Translations under genes and position numbers: made by a program
Source: an uncultured Lachnospiraceae bacterium
GTDB lineage: Bacteria > Bacillota > Clostridia > Lachnospirales > Lachnospiraceae
DNA length: 64,000 nucleotides
Direction: 5' to 3'
Assembly: GCA_947565425.1 (NCBI GenBank)
Contig: CANOFW010000006.1
Span: forward strand, 62,001-126,000
Notes under the pieces: generated by a model
The model's database searches: none
Seen by the model: the letters and a program-made list of their open reading frames with translations, nothing else
What the model was told of the DNA's origin: nothing
Shown: positions 51,970-61,893 of the stretch, piece by piece
Numbering within the stretch: position 1 is the first letter of the stretch
Layout: each line of letters begins with the position of its first letter

Positions 51970-53361
51970 ATGCAAGAAGATACAATTGTGGCAATTGCGA
52001 CGGCCCTGACAAATTCAGGCATAGGAATTATCCGCATCAGTGGAGAAGAATCTTTTACAATTATTGATAAAATATATAAATCTAAAAACGGAAAGAAAAA
52101 ATTATCACAGGTGCCTAGCCATACCATGCATTATGGGTTTATCTATGATGATGATAAAGTAATAGATGAAGTGATGGTTGCAGTTATGAGGTCTCCAAAA
52201 AGTTATACGATGGAAGATACGGTAGAAATTAATTGCCATGGAGGGACTCTTGTTATGCGACGGGTATTAGAGACTGCAATCCGTCATGGAGCCAGACTTG
52301 CCGAGCCAGGAGAATTTACAAAGCGGGCTTTTTTGAATGGAAGAATTGATTTATCTCAGGCGGAGTCAGTGATGGATGTCATCAATGCTCGAAATGATTT
52401 TGCATTGGAATCTTCTATTCGTCAGCTTTGTGGAAGTGTTAAGATAAAAATTGAGGCTATTCGTAAGAAGATTATACATGAAATTGCTTTTATTGAATCT
52501 GCTTTGGATGATCCGGAGCATATTTCCATTGACGGATATGGAATAGAATTGGATAATAAGATTACAGATGTATGTGCAGAAATTAAAGATATTTTAGTTT
52601 CTTTTGAAAATGGGGAATTGCTAAAAGAAGGGATTCGTACTGTAATTGTTGGTAAGCCCAATGCAGGTAAGTCTTCCTTGATGAATGTGCTTGTCGGCAG
52701 GGAACGGGCAATCGTTACAAATACTCCTGGAACTACCAGAGATGTGTTAGAAGAACAAATTAATTTGGATGGTATTACCTTGAATATTGCTGATACGGCA
52801 GGAATTCGTAAGACGGAAGATATGATTGAAAAGATTGGCGTAGAGAAGGCGAAAGATTATCTTGCAAAGGCAGATTTGATTATATATGTAGTTGACGCTT
52901 CTGTTGGTCTGGATAAAAATGATAAGGAAATACTGGAACTTTTAGAAAATCAAAAAGTGTTGATTCTTTTGAATAAGGCAGATTTAGCACAAATTGTTAC
53001 AGAAGAGGATTTTAAAGAAATATTATGGGAGCGTGGTTTGTCATTACCAATTATCTCTATATCAGCAAAAGAAGAAACAGGTATCAAAGAATTGAAACGT
53101 ACAATTCAAGATATGTTTTTTACAGGAGAAATAACATGTAATGATGAAGTATGTATTACAAATGTGAGACATAAAGCAGATTTACAATCAGCTTTGGATA
53201 GTTTGCTTCTTGTAAAAAGCAGTATTGAAAATCAGATGCCGGAAGATTTCTATTCTATTGATTTGATGAATGCTTATGAATCTTTGGGAAGTATTATCGG
53301 TGCATCTGTTGGTGAAGATTTAGTAAATGAAATATTTTCTAAGTTTTGCATGGGAAAGTAG
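51970..53361 (+). CDS. mnmE: tRNA modification GTPase MnmE
   Basis: 463 residues. The N-terminal folate-binding domain has EPGEFTKRAFLNGRIDL. The inserted G domain has GKPNAGKSSL (G1), DTAG (G3) and NKAD (G4). The end CMGK holds the catalytic cysteine of the C-x-G-K motif. With MnmG it installs the 5-carboxymethylaminomethyl group on wobble U of tRNA. It starts after AAGGGAG and heads mnmE-mnmG-rsmG. Confidence 0.98.
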   Translation: MQEDTIVAIATALTNSGIGIIRISGEESFTIIDKIYKSKNGKKKLSQVPSHTMHYGFIYDDDKVIDEVMVAVMRSPKSYTMEDTVEINCHGGTLVMRRVLETAIRHGARLAEPGEFTKRAFLNGRIDLSQAESVMDVINARNDFALESSIRQLCGSVKIKIEAIRKKIIHEIAFIESALDDPEHISIDGYGIELDNKITDVCAEIKDILVSFENGELLKEGIRTVIVGKPNAGKSSLMNVLVGRERAIVTNTPGTTRDVLEEQINLDGITLNIADTAGIRKTEDMIEKIGVEKAKDYLAKADLIIYVVDASVGLDKNDKEILELLENQKVLILLNKADLAQIVTEEDFKEILWERGLSLPIISISAKEETGIKELKRTIQDMFFTGEITCNDEVCITNVRHKADLQSALDSLLLVKSSIENQMPEDFYSIDLMNAYESLGSIIGASVGEDLVNEIFSKFCMGK

Positions 53362-53412
53362 TTATTATCAGTTTATTAATTATTGATTTAATTATTAGTC
53401 AGGAGGAAGTAT

Positions 53413-55284
53413 ATGCCTTGTTTGAGTGAAAATTACGATGTCTGTATTGTTGGTGCAGGTCATGCCGGTTGTGAAGCTGCTCTTGCCTGTGCCAGATTAG
53501 GATTAGATACCATTGTCTTTACTGTCAGTGTGGAAAGTATTGCTTTGATGCCTTGCAACCCAAATATTGGAGGAAGTTCTAAGGGGCATCTTGTACGGGA
53601 GGTCGATGCTCTTGGTGGACAGATGGGGATTAATATTGATAAAACATTTATTCAATCAAAGATGCTCAATGTTTCTAAGGGTCCTGCGGTTCATTCTTTA
53701 CGCGCACAGGCTGATAAAGCGGAATATAGTCGCACTATGCGTATGACATTGGAAAGTACAGAACATCTTACACTTCGTCAGGCTGAGGTAACAGAACTAA
53801 TTGTAGAAAATCATGTGGTGAGAGGAGTGAAAACTTTTTCTGGTGCAACTTATTATAGTAAAGCTGTTGTATTGTGTACTGGGACTTATCTCAAGGCAAG
53901 ATGCCTTTATGGGGATGTTGTAAATTATACGGGACCAAATGGATTACAGCCGGCAAATTCTTTGTCGCAATCATTAATAGATAATGGTATAGAAATTTTC
54001 CGCTTTAAAACTGGTACTCCGGCAAGAATAGATAAGAAATCTATTGATTTTAGTAAGATGCAAGAGCAGAAGGGAGACGAAAAAATAGTTCCATTTTCTT
54101 TTACGACCAATCCAGAAGATGTACAGATAGAGCAGATTTCTTGCTGGCTTACTTATACGAATCAAGAGACGCATGAGATTATAAAGGAAAATTTAGATCG
54201 CTCTCCTTTATATTCTGGAATGATTGAAGGAACCGGACCAAGGTATTGTCCTTCGATTGAAGATAAAGTAGTAAAGTTTGCTGATAAAGAACGTCATCAA
54301 GTGTTTATTGAACCGGAAGGATTGTATACAAATGAAATGTATGTTGGAGGTATGTCAAGTTCTTTGCCGGAAGATGTACAATATCGCATGTATCATTCGG
54401 TTCCCGGATTAGAAAATGCTAAAATAGTTCGCAATGCTTATGCGATAGAATATGATTGTATTAATCCAAGACAACTTTATCCAACACTGGAATTTAAGAA
54501 TATCAAAGGTTTATTTTCTGGTGGACAGTTTAATGGTAGTTCCGGTTACGAAGAGGCAGCAGCACAAGGATTAGTGGCCGGAATTAATGCGGCTATGTCG
54601 GTATTGGGAAAAGAGCCTCTTATTTTAGATCGTTCAGAATCTTATATAGGAGTATTAATTGATGACTTGGTGACAAAAGAAAATCATGAACCTTACCGAA
54701 TGATGACCTCAAGAGCGGAATATAGATTACTTTTGCGCCAGGATAATGCTGATTTGCGTCTATCGAAAAAGGGATATCATTTGGGCCTGATAAGCCAGGA
54801 ACGTTATGACTGGGTGGTAGAAAAGGAACGTTTGATTGCCAAAGAGGTAGAAAGAATTGAGCATCTTAATATTGGTGCGAATAATATAGTACAAGAATTG
54901 TTGATAAACTGTGGGAGTGCTCCTTTGAAAACAGGGACTACGCTTGCAGAATTAATCCGCCGGCCGGAACTTTCTTATGAAAAACTTGCAGATATCGATC
55001 CACAAAGACCAAAGCTTGCAGATGATGTGATTGAACAAGTAAATATTCATGTAAAATATGACGGTTATATTAAAAGGCAGTTGAAGCAGGTAAAAGAATT
55101 TAAAAAGTTGGAAAATAAAAAGCTGCCAGAAAATTTTGATTATAATCAGATAAAGAGTTTGCGGATAGAAGCGAAACAGAAATTAAATCTTTATCAACCA
55201 GTCAATGTAGGACAAGCCTCTAGAATATCTGGGGTATCTCCGGCAGATATTTCTGTTTTGTTAATTTATTTTCGCGGCAAATGA
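53413..55284 (+). CDS. mnmG: tRNA uridine 5-carboxymethylaminomethyl modification enzyme MnmG
   Basis: 623 residues, full length. FAD-binding [11 protein letters not shown] lies at the N-terminus, with the conserved [20 protein letters not shown], and the C-terminal helical domain ends near the [15 protein letters not shown] signature. It partners MnmE. The gene lies 51 bases after mnmE behind an AGGAGG site. Confidence 0.98.
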   Translation: MPCLSENYDVCIVGAGHAGCEAALACARLGLDTIVFTVSVESIALMPCNPNIGGSSKGHLVREVDALGGQMGINIDKTFIQSKMLNVSKGPAVHSLRAQADKAEYSRTMRMTLESTEHLTLRQAEVTELIVENHVVRGVKTFSGATYYSKAVVLCTGTYLKARCLYGDVVNYTGPNGLQPANSLSQSLIDNGIEIFRFKTGTPARIDKKSIDFSKMQEQKGDEKIVPFSFTTNPEDVQIEQISCWLTYTNQETHEIIKENLDRSPLYSGMIEGTGPRYCPSIEDKVVKFADKERHQVFIEPEGLYTNEMYVGGMSSSLPEDVQYRMYHSVPGLENAKIVRNAYAIEYDCINPRQLYPTLEFKNIKGLFSGGQFNGSSGYEEAAAQGLVAGINAAMSVLGKEPLILDRSESYIGVLIDDLVTKENHEPYRMMTSRAEYRLLLRQDNADLRLSKKGYHLGLISQERYDWVVEKERLIAKEVERIEHLNIGANNIVQELLINCGSAPLKTGTTLAELIRRPELSYEKLADIDPQRPKLADDVIEQVNIHVKYDGYIKRQLKQVKEFKKLENKKLPENFDYNQIKSLRIEAKQKLNLYQPVNVGQASRISGVSPADISVLLIYFRGK

Positions 55285-55317
55285 GAATTTCTATTATTCG
55301 TTTGAAAGGAAAAAATT

Positions 55318-56037
55318 ATGGAATATGATTTGAGTAAATTTTGTGAAGGTTTGAAAAATTTAGATATTTCTCTTACTGATAAACAGTTAAATCAATTTTT
55401 AACTTTTTACGAGATGATGATTGAGAAAAATAAGTGTGTAAATTTGACGGCAATTACAGAATTTGAAGAAGTAGTAGAGAAACATTTTTTAGATTCTCTT
55501 TGTATTATTAAAAGTATAGATTTAGAAAAGCCCTTAAAAATTCTTGATTTAGGGACAGGAGCAGGATTTCCTGGTATTCCTTTAAAAATTGCTTTTCCTA
55601 ATTTGGAAATTGTATTAATGGATTCTTTGAATAAACGTGTGTTATTTTTGGAGGAAGTAATTTCAAAATTATCTTTAGTAAATATCAGCGCTGAACATGG
55701 TAGAGCGGAAGAAATAGCAAGAAAGACAGAATATAGGGAACAGTTTGATGTTTGTGTTTCTCGGGCGGTTGCCAATTTATCTACTTTAAGTGAATATTGT
55801 ATTCCTTTCGTGAAGCAAGGGGGAATGTTTATTTCTTATAAATCTGGAGAAATAGATGAAGAAGTTGTTCATGCTGAGAATGCATTGCATTTGTTAGGAA
55901 GTGAAATTCAAGATATCAATAAGTTTGTTTTGCCAGGAACAGAAATTTGGAGGTCCTTAGTAATAATTAAAAAGAATAGTCGGACCTCCAAAACATATCC
56001 AAGAAAGGCTGGAACACCTACAAAAGATCCTCTATAA
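55318..56037 (+). CDS. rsmG: 16S rRNA (guanine-527-N7) methyltransferase RsmG
   Basis: 239 residues with the SAM motif DLGTGAGFPGIPLKI, an N-terminal NLTAI segment and SRAVANL in the catalytic core. It methylates N7 of G527 (E. coli numbering) in 16S rRNA. Its last 20 bases overlap the end of the convergent hydrolase gene, so the two transcripts would be antisense at their 3' ends. Confidence 0.97.
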   Translation: MEYDLSKFCEGLKNLDISLTDKQLNQFLTFYEMMIEKNKCVNLTAITEFEEVVEKHFLDSLCIIKSIDLEKPLKILDLGTGAGFPGIPLKIAFPNLEIVLMDSLNKRVLFLEEVISKLSLVNISAEHGRAEEIARKTEYREQFDVCVSRAVANLSTLSEYCIPFVKQGGMFISYKSGEIDEEVVHAENALHLLGSEIQDINKFVLPGTEIWRSLVIIKKNSRTSKTYPRKAGTPTKDPL

Positions 56038-56965
56038 TTTGTAATAGTTTTTCCGCTCTTTCAATTTGCGGAAGGTATTTTGCTCCTGATATAAAGGAGG
56101 ATTCGATAGAAGGATTGTAGGAGATATAAGAATCTATGATAGATTGCATTCCTTCTATTTCAATACTTCCAATCAGATGAATTTGGTTTGTTATTTTTTT
56201 CAGTGCATGTATAATGTTGATATTAGTGTAATTAGATTGAATACTGGATAGCAAATATTTACCATTTCCTTGGTCAAGATGTGCAGATTCATAATAGTAA
56301 TCAGCCATAGTGGAAGGAATCATATTTTTATTGCTAAAGCATTTGTTGTAAATATTAATTTCAATATTTTTCTTACAATATAGAAGATTGTAAATAAAGG
56401 TACCAATAATGGGAGCATCAATGAGGTACTTTAAAGTATTCTTTTGTTTATTTGGTGTTTTACAAAGTTCTCTTAAATTGGAAGGGTTGATGACAATAAT
56501 TTTACCAAAACAGTCCGCTTCCATATTGCATGCCATAAGGATAAAAGAGGAAGATTCCCCTGTGGTAATCACATCTGTAGTAGTACGAATAACATGATTG
56601 ATAAAATCTGTAATTAATTGAACATATAGAAAATTGCTATATGTGATATTGGGTTTGTCGCTTCTGCCGCAGCCCAGTAAATCCAAAGTATATACGGTAT
56701 GATTTTTTGTGAGATGCTTTATGACTTTATGCCATTCGTAATCAGAGGATGCCGGATCCAAATCATGAATTAAGAGTAATGGTGATCCTTTTCCATTCTT
56801 GGTATAATAGATATTACCGTAACGCCAATTGTAAAAATTGCCCTTTTCGTTTTTTAATAAGTTCTTCATAGGAGAAGTGGCATCAATTGCTTTGTTGATG
56901 CCATGTATACCAATTGCCGTTAATGTACTAAGAATTAAAAAATTGCGGATGTGCTTTTTTTTCAT
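56018..56965 (-). CDS. Alpha/beta-hydrolase fold protein with degenerate catalytic triad
   Basis: 315 residues. A short N-terminal hydrophobic stretch (9-24) may anchor it to the membrane. The fold is visible: LLLIHDLDP (oxyanion strand), DLLGCGRSDKP and the nucleophile-elbow strand, which here reads GESSS (136-140, Ser138) rather than GxSxG. The triad looks incomplete: the Asp position lies in GSIEIEG, and where a GHxPxxE His is expected the sequence reads AKYLPQIE. It may thus be a non-enzymatic or altered hydrolase. It is the only minus-strand gene in the rightward arm between rpmH and the small ORF. Its role is unknown. Confidence 0.82.
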   Translation of the reverse strand: MKKKHIRNFLILSTLTAIGIHGINKAIDATSPMKNLLKNEKGNFYNWRYGNIYYTKNGKGSPLLLIHDLDPASSDYEWHKVIKHLTKNHTVYTLDLLGCGRSDKPNITYSNFLYVQLITDFINHVIRTTTDVITTGESSSFILMACNMEADCFGKIIVINPSNLRELCKTPNKQKNTLKYLIDAPIIGTFIYNLLYCKKNIEINIYNKCFSNKNMIPSTMADYYYESAHLDQGNGKYLLSSIQSNYTNINIIHALKKITNQIHLIGSIEIEGMQSIIDSYISYNPSIESSFISGAKYLPQIERAEKLLQIIEDLL

Positions 56966-57074
56966 AGCAGTATCTCCTTTCTTAAAGTATCTTTATTGAT
57001 ATTATAGACGATATAGCTCAGATATACAAACAAATTTTTAATTTTAATTTATTAATTGAAGAATTATAAAAAGT

Positions 57075-57090
57075 ATGAACAAACGTTCAT
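57075..57090. promoter_or_regulatory. LexA-type SOS operator in front of the coiled-coil gene
   Basis: A perfect palindrome ATGAAC-AAAC-GTTCAT contains GAAC-N4-GTTC, the Gram-positive LexA (DinR) box, and its inner four bases AAAC fit the RNRY preference. It lies five bases after a possible -10 box (TATAAA, 57065-57070) and just before the AAGGAG ribosome binding site, the place expected for a repressor. Confidence 0.65.
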
Positions 57091-57105
57091 AAGAAGGAGA
57101 AAATA

Positions 57106-57675
57106 ATGGTAGAAGAGTATTTACAGAAGTTGTATCAAGAATTTTATGCAGAAAAATTAAATTTAGAACAAGAAAAGCAGAGAAAGGAAATACAGTTATA
57201 TAATAATATTAAATTTGTAAAAGTGTTAGAGGAATCTTTAGATGAAGATTTTGAAAGTTTTTCTCCCAGAAAAGTGGATGAAGAAAGTCATAAGAAAATA
57301 TCATCCTTGGTAGAGGAACAGAAAATATTGAAGGAAGAAATTTTACATTTGCAGCAACAAATGGATGTTATAACAACAAAAATGGAAGAAGCAGATTCAA
57401 TATTAGAAAATGTTCGTCAGAATCAAAGGTATATAGATGTACCCTCAGAAACGGATGAAAATTTATTGAAAGTTGATAATTTTGATGCTCAAGATGTAAA
57501 ATTGCTAAATGATATTTTAGATGGAAATATGGTTCAAGACATTGAAAGTATGATACATAAAATAGAGATGTGCAGCAAATTGTTAGAAGTGGATAGTATA
57601 CGCTGTAAGTTGGAACTTAGGGAGATAGAACAGACTGCAAAAGAGATAATGAAAGTATTACAGAAATTAAAATAG
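57106..57675 (+). CDS. Coiled-coil protein of unknown function, probably SOS-regulated
   Basis: 189 residues, acidic and almost wholly helical. It has no signal peptide, no membrane segment and no recognisable enzyme motif. A coiled coil spans about 60-110 (with LVEEQKILKEEI and LHLQQQMDV) and a second one about 150-188. A central part (120-140) is less helical. The start follows AAGGAG. The LexA-type box upstream suggests induction by DNA damage, and its place between rsmG and the parS/parAB locus suggests a role near the origin or nucleoid. Both points are inference. It does not resemble YneA or SulA. Long coiled coils also occur in DegS-type sensor domains, but no kinase part is present. 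Confidence 0.75.
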   Translation: MVEEYLQKLYQEFYAEKLNLEQEKQRKEIQLYNNIKFVKVLEESLDEDFESFSPRKVDEESHKKISSLVEEQKILKEEILHLQQQMDVITTKMEEADSILENVRQNQRYIDVPSETDENLLKVDNFDAQDVKLLNDILDGNMVQDIESMIHKIEMCSKLLEVDSIRCKLELREIEQTAKEIMKVLQKLK

Positions 57676-57785
57676 AATAAAGATATAAAAGGATTATAGA
57701 TAGAATGATAAATAGATTTGCCATATAGTTTATGTGATATTGCTATTTATTATGATGTTTTAGTAAGTTATTATTTATAAAAAAT

Positions 57786-57801
57786 TGTTTCACGTGAAAC
57801 A
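57786..57801. promoter_or_regulatory. parS: parS site 1
   Basis: TGTTTCACGTGAAACA is a perfect 16-base match to the Firmicute parS consensus that ParB binds. Confidence 0.95.
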
Positions 57802-58023
57802 TTTGAATAGATATAAGACTACAATTAAATGTAAAATGCTTCATATTTACTTAGATAATTATTTATTTCTGCATGTAATGAGAAAGATAGTTATGTTTGC
57901 ATAGATATTTAAAATAATGCTGCGAGAGTTGAATTTTCCGTAGCAAGATAGATTTTTTGTAAGCTTATTGTCATATAGTTGATTTGTAAAATATTCAAGA
58001 ACTTAGATAGAAATTTAAGAAAA

Positions 58024-58039
58024 TGTTTCACGTGAAACT
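58024..58039. promoter_or_regulatory. parS: parS site 2
   Basis: TGTTTCACGTGAAACT, 15 of 16 bases of the parS consensus, 238 bases from the first site. Confidence 0.92.
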
Positions 58040-58245
58040 TTTATAAAAAATAAATATTTTTCCACAATACTCGTTTAAAAAGTCTTGTTTCTTCTACGGC
58101 AAAGACAAAATAGATGTGATATTTGTGATTTATATCAGTGTAGTAACCACTACTAAATTATAAAAATGAGAATATTTAAATTGAAATACTATATGTTGAT
58201 AGCAACAAGCATATATAGTATATAGTATTAAAATTAAAAAAGTGC

Positions 58246-58251
58246 TATAAT
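58246..58251 (+). promoter_or_regulatory. Extended -10 promoter of parAB
   Basis: GTGCTATAAT gives a perfect TATAAT with the TGn extension, 66 bases before the parA start. Confidence 0.55.
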
Positions 58252-58316
58252 ATAAAAAGACCTTTAAAAATAAAATATCTTTTTGTACAGATGTATGTAC
58301 AAATTGGAGGAATAAC

Positions 58317-59084
58317 ATGGGAAAAATTATAGCAGTTGCCAATCAGAAAGGCGGCGTAGGTAAAACCACCACAGCAATTAACTTATCTGCCTGTCTTGCA
58401 GAAGCAGGAAAAAAAGTATTAACAATTGATTTGGATCCGCAGGGAAATACGACAAGTGGTCTTGGCTTAGAAAAAGAAACGATAGATAATACGGTTTATG
58501 AACTGATGATAGGACAATGTACAGTGCGAGAAAGTCTACAGCAGACAAATATTGATAACCTTTTTCTTTTACCATCAGATATAAATCTTGCTGGAGCAGA
58601 GATAGAATTGCTTGGTATCAATGAGAAGGAATACATATTAAAAAATGAGGTAGATTATATTAGAGATGATTATGATTTTATTATTATAGATTGTCCACCT
58701 TCTTTGAATATGCTTACAATCAATGCAATGACAACTGCAAATACAATATTGGTTCCAATACAATGTGAATACTATGCTTTGGAAGGGTTGAGTCAGCTTG
58801 TGCATACAATTAACTTAGTTCAAGAGAGATTGAATCCTGACTTAGAAATGGAGGGAGTAGTCTTTACTATGTATGATGCTAGGACAAACCTTTCGTTACA
58901 GGTAGTAGACAATGTAAAAAAGAATTTGAGCACAAACATATATAAAACAATTATTCCAAGAAACATTCGACTGGCAGAAGCTCCTAGCTATGGAATGCCT
59001 ATCAACCTTTACGATTCAAAGTCAGCAGGAGCAGAGAGTTATCGTTTACTGGCAAAAGAAGTAATAGAAAGAGAGGATGTGTAA
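58317..59084 (+). CDS. parA: Chromosome partitioning ATPase ParA/Soj
   Basis: 255 residues. The deviant Walker A KGGVGKTT lies near residues 11-18, and Walker B is in FIIIDCPPSL. It uses ATP to bind the nucleoid and is regulated by ParB; in Firmicutes Soj also acts on DnaA. The stop overlaps the parB ATG by one base (TAATG), so the pair is translationally coupled. Confidence 0.97.
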   Translation: MGKIIAVANQKGGVGKTTTAINLSACLAEAGKKVLTIDLDPQGNTTSGLGLEKETIDNTVYELMIGQCTVRESLQQTNIDNLFLLPSDINLAGAEIELLGINEKEYILKNEVDYIRDDYDFIIIDCPPSLNMLTINAMTTANTILVPIQCEYYALEGLSQLVHTINLVQERLNPDLEMEGVVFTMYDARTNLSLQVVDNVKKNLSTNIYKTIIPRNIRLAEAPSYGMPINLYDSKSAGAESYRLLAKEVIEREDV

Positions 59085-59983
59085 TGGCAGCAGCGAGAGG
59101 TGGTCTTGGAAAAGGAATAGATACTATGATACCAAATAAAATTGGTGGCGACAAAGCCAATGTTGAGGTCGCTAAGAAATTGGAAGTTGGTAAAGATGTA
59201 GTATATGTTAAAATTGGTAAAGTTGAGCCTAATAGAGAACAGCCACGAAAAAATTTTGATGAGGATGCTTTGCTGGAATTATCTGAATCACTGAAACAAT
59301 ACGGAGTATTGCAACCGTTACTCGTACAAGATAAAAAGGATTATTATGAAATTATTGCTGGAGAACGAAGATGGCGGGCAGCAAAACTTGCTGGATTAAA
59401 GGAAGTACCAGTTATTATAAAGAAATTAACTGATCAAGAAATTGTAGAGATTTCCTTGATTGAAAATATACAAAGAGAAAATTTGAATCCTATTGAAGAA
59501 GCTTTAGCATATAAACGTTTGCTGAAAGAATTTAATTTAAAACAGGATGAGGTAGCTGAGCGTGTGTCAAAATCGAGAACAGCAGTAACAAATTCTATGC
59601 GTCTATTGAAATTGGACGAGCGTGTACAGCAAATGGTTATAGATGAGCTTATTTCTACAGGACATGCCAGAGCTTTGTTGGGTATTACTGATAATGATAT
59701 TCAGTACACATTGGCGCAACAAATATTTGATGAAAAATTGAGTGTGCGAGAAACAGAAAAACTTATGAAGAAGATGCAAAACCCAAAGGAAGCAAAATCT
59801 AAACAACAGCAAGACACCAGCATGTCAGTATTCTATGAAGACATAGAACAGAAATTGAAAAGTCTTATGGGAACTAAAGTTTCAATCAAACAAAAGGATG
59901 ATAAAAAAGGAAAAATTGAAATTGAGTATTATTCTAATGAAGAATTGGAGAGAATTGTAGATTTATTAAACTCTATTCATTAA
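59084..59983 (+). CDS. parB: Chromosome partitioning protein ParB/Spo0J
   Basis: 299 residues. The CTPase/ParB core has GERRWRAAKLAGL and ENIQRENLNPIEEA, with a helix-turn-helix (KQDEVAERVSKSRTAVTNSMRLL region) that reads parS, and a C-terminal dimerisation domain. The N-terminal ARGGLGKGID segment is the ParA-contacting peptide. Its targets are the two parS sites upstream of parA. Confidence 0.97.
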   Translation: MAAARGGLGKGIDTMIPNKIGGDKANVEVAKKLEVGKDVVYVKIGKVEPNREQPRKNFDEDALLELSESLKQYGVLQPLLVQDKKDYYEIIAGERRWRAAKLAGLKEVPVIIKKLTDQEIVEISLIENIQRENLNPIEEALAYKRLLKEFNLKQDEVAERVSKSRTAVTNSMRLLKLDERVQQMVIDELISTGHARALLGITDNDIQYTLAQQIFDEKLSVRETEKLMKKMQNPKEAKSKQQQDTSMSVFYEDIEQKLKSLMGTKVSIKQKDDKKGKIEIEYYSNEELERIVDLLNSIH

Positions 59984-60032
59984 GTGCAAGGAACAGAACA
60001 TATATTCTATAAATAAGAAAGAGGAGGTAGAG

Positions 60033-60563
60033 ATGAATTCTGATTTTTTGGGGATTTATATTTCGGTAGACGACTTGTTATTAACATTGGGAATTATGGG
60101 AATAATTATGGCAGTATTATTTATATTGCTTTTGGTTAATATGGGAAAATCAAATAGACTGCGCAAACGATATGAAGCTTTTATGCAAGGGAAAAATGCA
60201 GAATCTTTAGAAGATACGCTGGCAACCAGAATTCAACAAATTGATCAGCTTTTGATTTCTGAAAAACAAAATCGAGAAGATATTGAAAAAATTTCAAATA
60301 CTTTGTTATATACATTTCAGAAAGTAGGGATGGTTAAGTATGATGCTTTTCATGAAATGGGAGGCAAGTTAAGCTTTTCACTGGCACTGTTGGATCAAAA
60401 GAATGATGGATTTATCATTAATGCAATGCATAGCCGGGAAGGTTGTTATACTTATATCAAGGAAATTTTAAATGGGAATTCTATCATCGTGTTAGCAGAT
60501 GAGGAAAGAGAAGCATTGAATATAGCCTTAGGAAAAAAAGAAAAAATAAATGAAAAAATATAA
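60033..60563 (+). CDS. DUF4446 family membrane protein
   Basis: 176 residues with one N-terminal membrane segment (about 13-37), a coiled linker (to about 95) and a conserved domain containing GMVKYDAFHEMGGKLSFSLALLD (here only GMVKYDAFHEMGG is quoted as the motif). Members regularly follow parB in Clostridia. The function is unknown. It follows GAGGAGG 50 bases after parB. Confidence 0.88.
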   Translation: MNSDFLGIYISVDDLLLTLGIMGIIMAVLFILLLVNMGKSNRLRKRYEAFMQGKNAESLEDTLATRIQQIDQLLISEKQNREDIEKISNTLLYTFQKVGMVKYDAFHEMGGKLSFSLALLDQKNDGFIINAMHSREGCYTYIKEILNGNSIIVLADEEREALNIALGKKEKINEKI

Positions 60564-60649
60564 AATTTTCACCATAAAAAAATTGCAAAATCATTATTTT
60601 TATTATATAATATGTAAAGACTACTTTTTCTGGAAAGGTAGGGATCGGA

Positions 60650-61531
60650 ATGCATAGTTATCTGAGAAGCATCGGGTTTGGGAATATCAAAAAAAAACAG
60701 GAGATCAAATTACTGCTAGATGAAATTATAAAGAATCCTGATGTCAAAAAAGTCACCGAAGATGAGTATGGTAATGTATTCGCAGAACTGAGCAGAGAAT
60801 ATGGGCGATATATAGGAATTGCTGTTCGGGGAGAATATGTAGATGATACAAATTTTCAGATGGATTATTATTATCCATATTTTATTGGAAGTGGGGTAAG
60901 TACTGAAGAGAAGGTAGAAATTGAGAAGCATTCTGACCGTGAATCCTATGCTGGAATTTGTGATGAAATGAGAATTGGTGTAACATTGATTTTCTATTTA
61001 CAGAATGTAGTAGATTATCTTCAAGAGTCCCGTACAAAGAATGGCAGAAGGGTTCCAATTAATACAACAATTTCAGCTTTGTCTACGGGAGGCAAGATTG
61101 TTCTTCCAGTTTATAAAAATGAGACTCAGATTAAGGACAGTGAAAAATATAATAACAATCGTACACATCTGATGGCAGCAGCTCGAGATGGCGATGAAGA
61201 AGCTATGGAAAGTCTTACATTGGAGGATATAGATACTTACTCCATGATTTCCAGAAGAGTTCTGTCAGAAGATATTCTTTCTATTGTTGATACTTATTTT
61301 ATGCCTTATGGAATTGAAAGTGACCAGTACAGCATTATGGGAGAGATTCTTGATTTTTATACAGTGGAGAACAAAGAGACTTTAGAGAAGTGCTATGTTT
61401 TGACATTGGATAGTAATCATCTTATTTTTGATGTCTGTATCAATCAAGAAGATTTGTTAGGCGAGCCTGCACCGGGACGCAGATTTAAAGGCGTAATCTG
61501 GATGCAAGGTCACGTTAATTATAATATTTAG
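60650..61531 (+). CDS. DUF3881 family protein
   Basis: 293 residues, soluble. It begins MHSYLRSIGF and carries ISALSTGGKIVLPV and a conserved SRRVLSEDILSIVDTYFMPYG stretch (quoted in part as EDILSIVDTYF). The family is almost confined to Lachnospiraceae and relatives, which supports the taxonomic call. The function is unknown. It lies about 85 bases after DUF4446. Confidence 0.85.
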   Translation: MHSYLRSIGFGNIKKKQEIKLLLDEIIKNPDVKKVTEDEYGNVFAELSREYGRYIGIAVRGEYVDDTNFQMDYYYPYFIGSGVSTEEKVEIEKHSDRESYAGICDEMRIGVTLIFYLQNVVDYLQESRTKNGRRVPINTTISALSTGGKIVLPVYKNETQIKDSEKYNNNRTHLMAAARDGDEEAMESLTLEDIDTYSMISRRVLSEDILSIVDTYFMPYGIESDQYSIMGEILDFYTVENKETLEKCYVLTLDSNHLIFDVCINQEDLLGEPAPGRRFKGVIWMQGHVNYNI

Positions 61532-61564
61532 GTAACAAGTAAAATAAATATAGATTTTGTAGTT

Positions 61565-61638
61565 GTCGCTATAGCTCAGCTGGATAGAGCGACCGCCTCC
61601 TAAGCGGTAGGCCGGAGGTTCAAATCCTCTTAGCGACG
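61565..61638 (+). tRNA. tRNA-Arg (anticodon CCU)
   Basis: 74 bases. Acceptor GTCGCTA/TAGCGAC, D arm GCTC..GAGC, anticodon stem ACCGC/GCGGT with loop CTCCTAA, T arm GGAGG-TTCAAAT-CCTCT and discriminator G. The CCA end is not encoded. It reads AGG codons. Confidence 0.97.
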
Positions 61639-61646
61639 TCTGAAGA

Positions 61647-61690
61647 AATACCGGGAATACTGGGGTTCCAGAGTTCCCGGTATTTTACTA
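61647..61690 (+). terminator. Terminator after tRNA-Arg
   Basis: AATACCGGGAA and TTCCCGGTATT form a perfect 11-base stem followed by TTTAC. Confidence 0.85.
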
Positions 61691-61893
61691 TATTTAGGAT
61701 TGCTAATCAAAATCATGTTTTTGGTACTATGTATATACAAAATGGGAAAACTCAAATAAACAAAAGATTGTAAATCATAAATGGCTATGATAAAATAATA
61801 ATGAGTGCAATAGTATAGTAAATAGATGAAAAATGTATATCTATTGTATCAGCAAAAATTTATGCGCATTAGCGTGAAAGCGGAGGAAAATGT

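Larger units (their letters stand above)
57676..58316. other. 640-base gene-free stretch carrying the parS sites
   Basis: Very AT-rich. Two parS sites (57786, 58024) lie within it, and the parA promoter is at its right end. No convincing coding frame is present. Confidence 0.8.
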
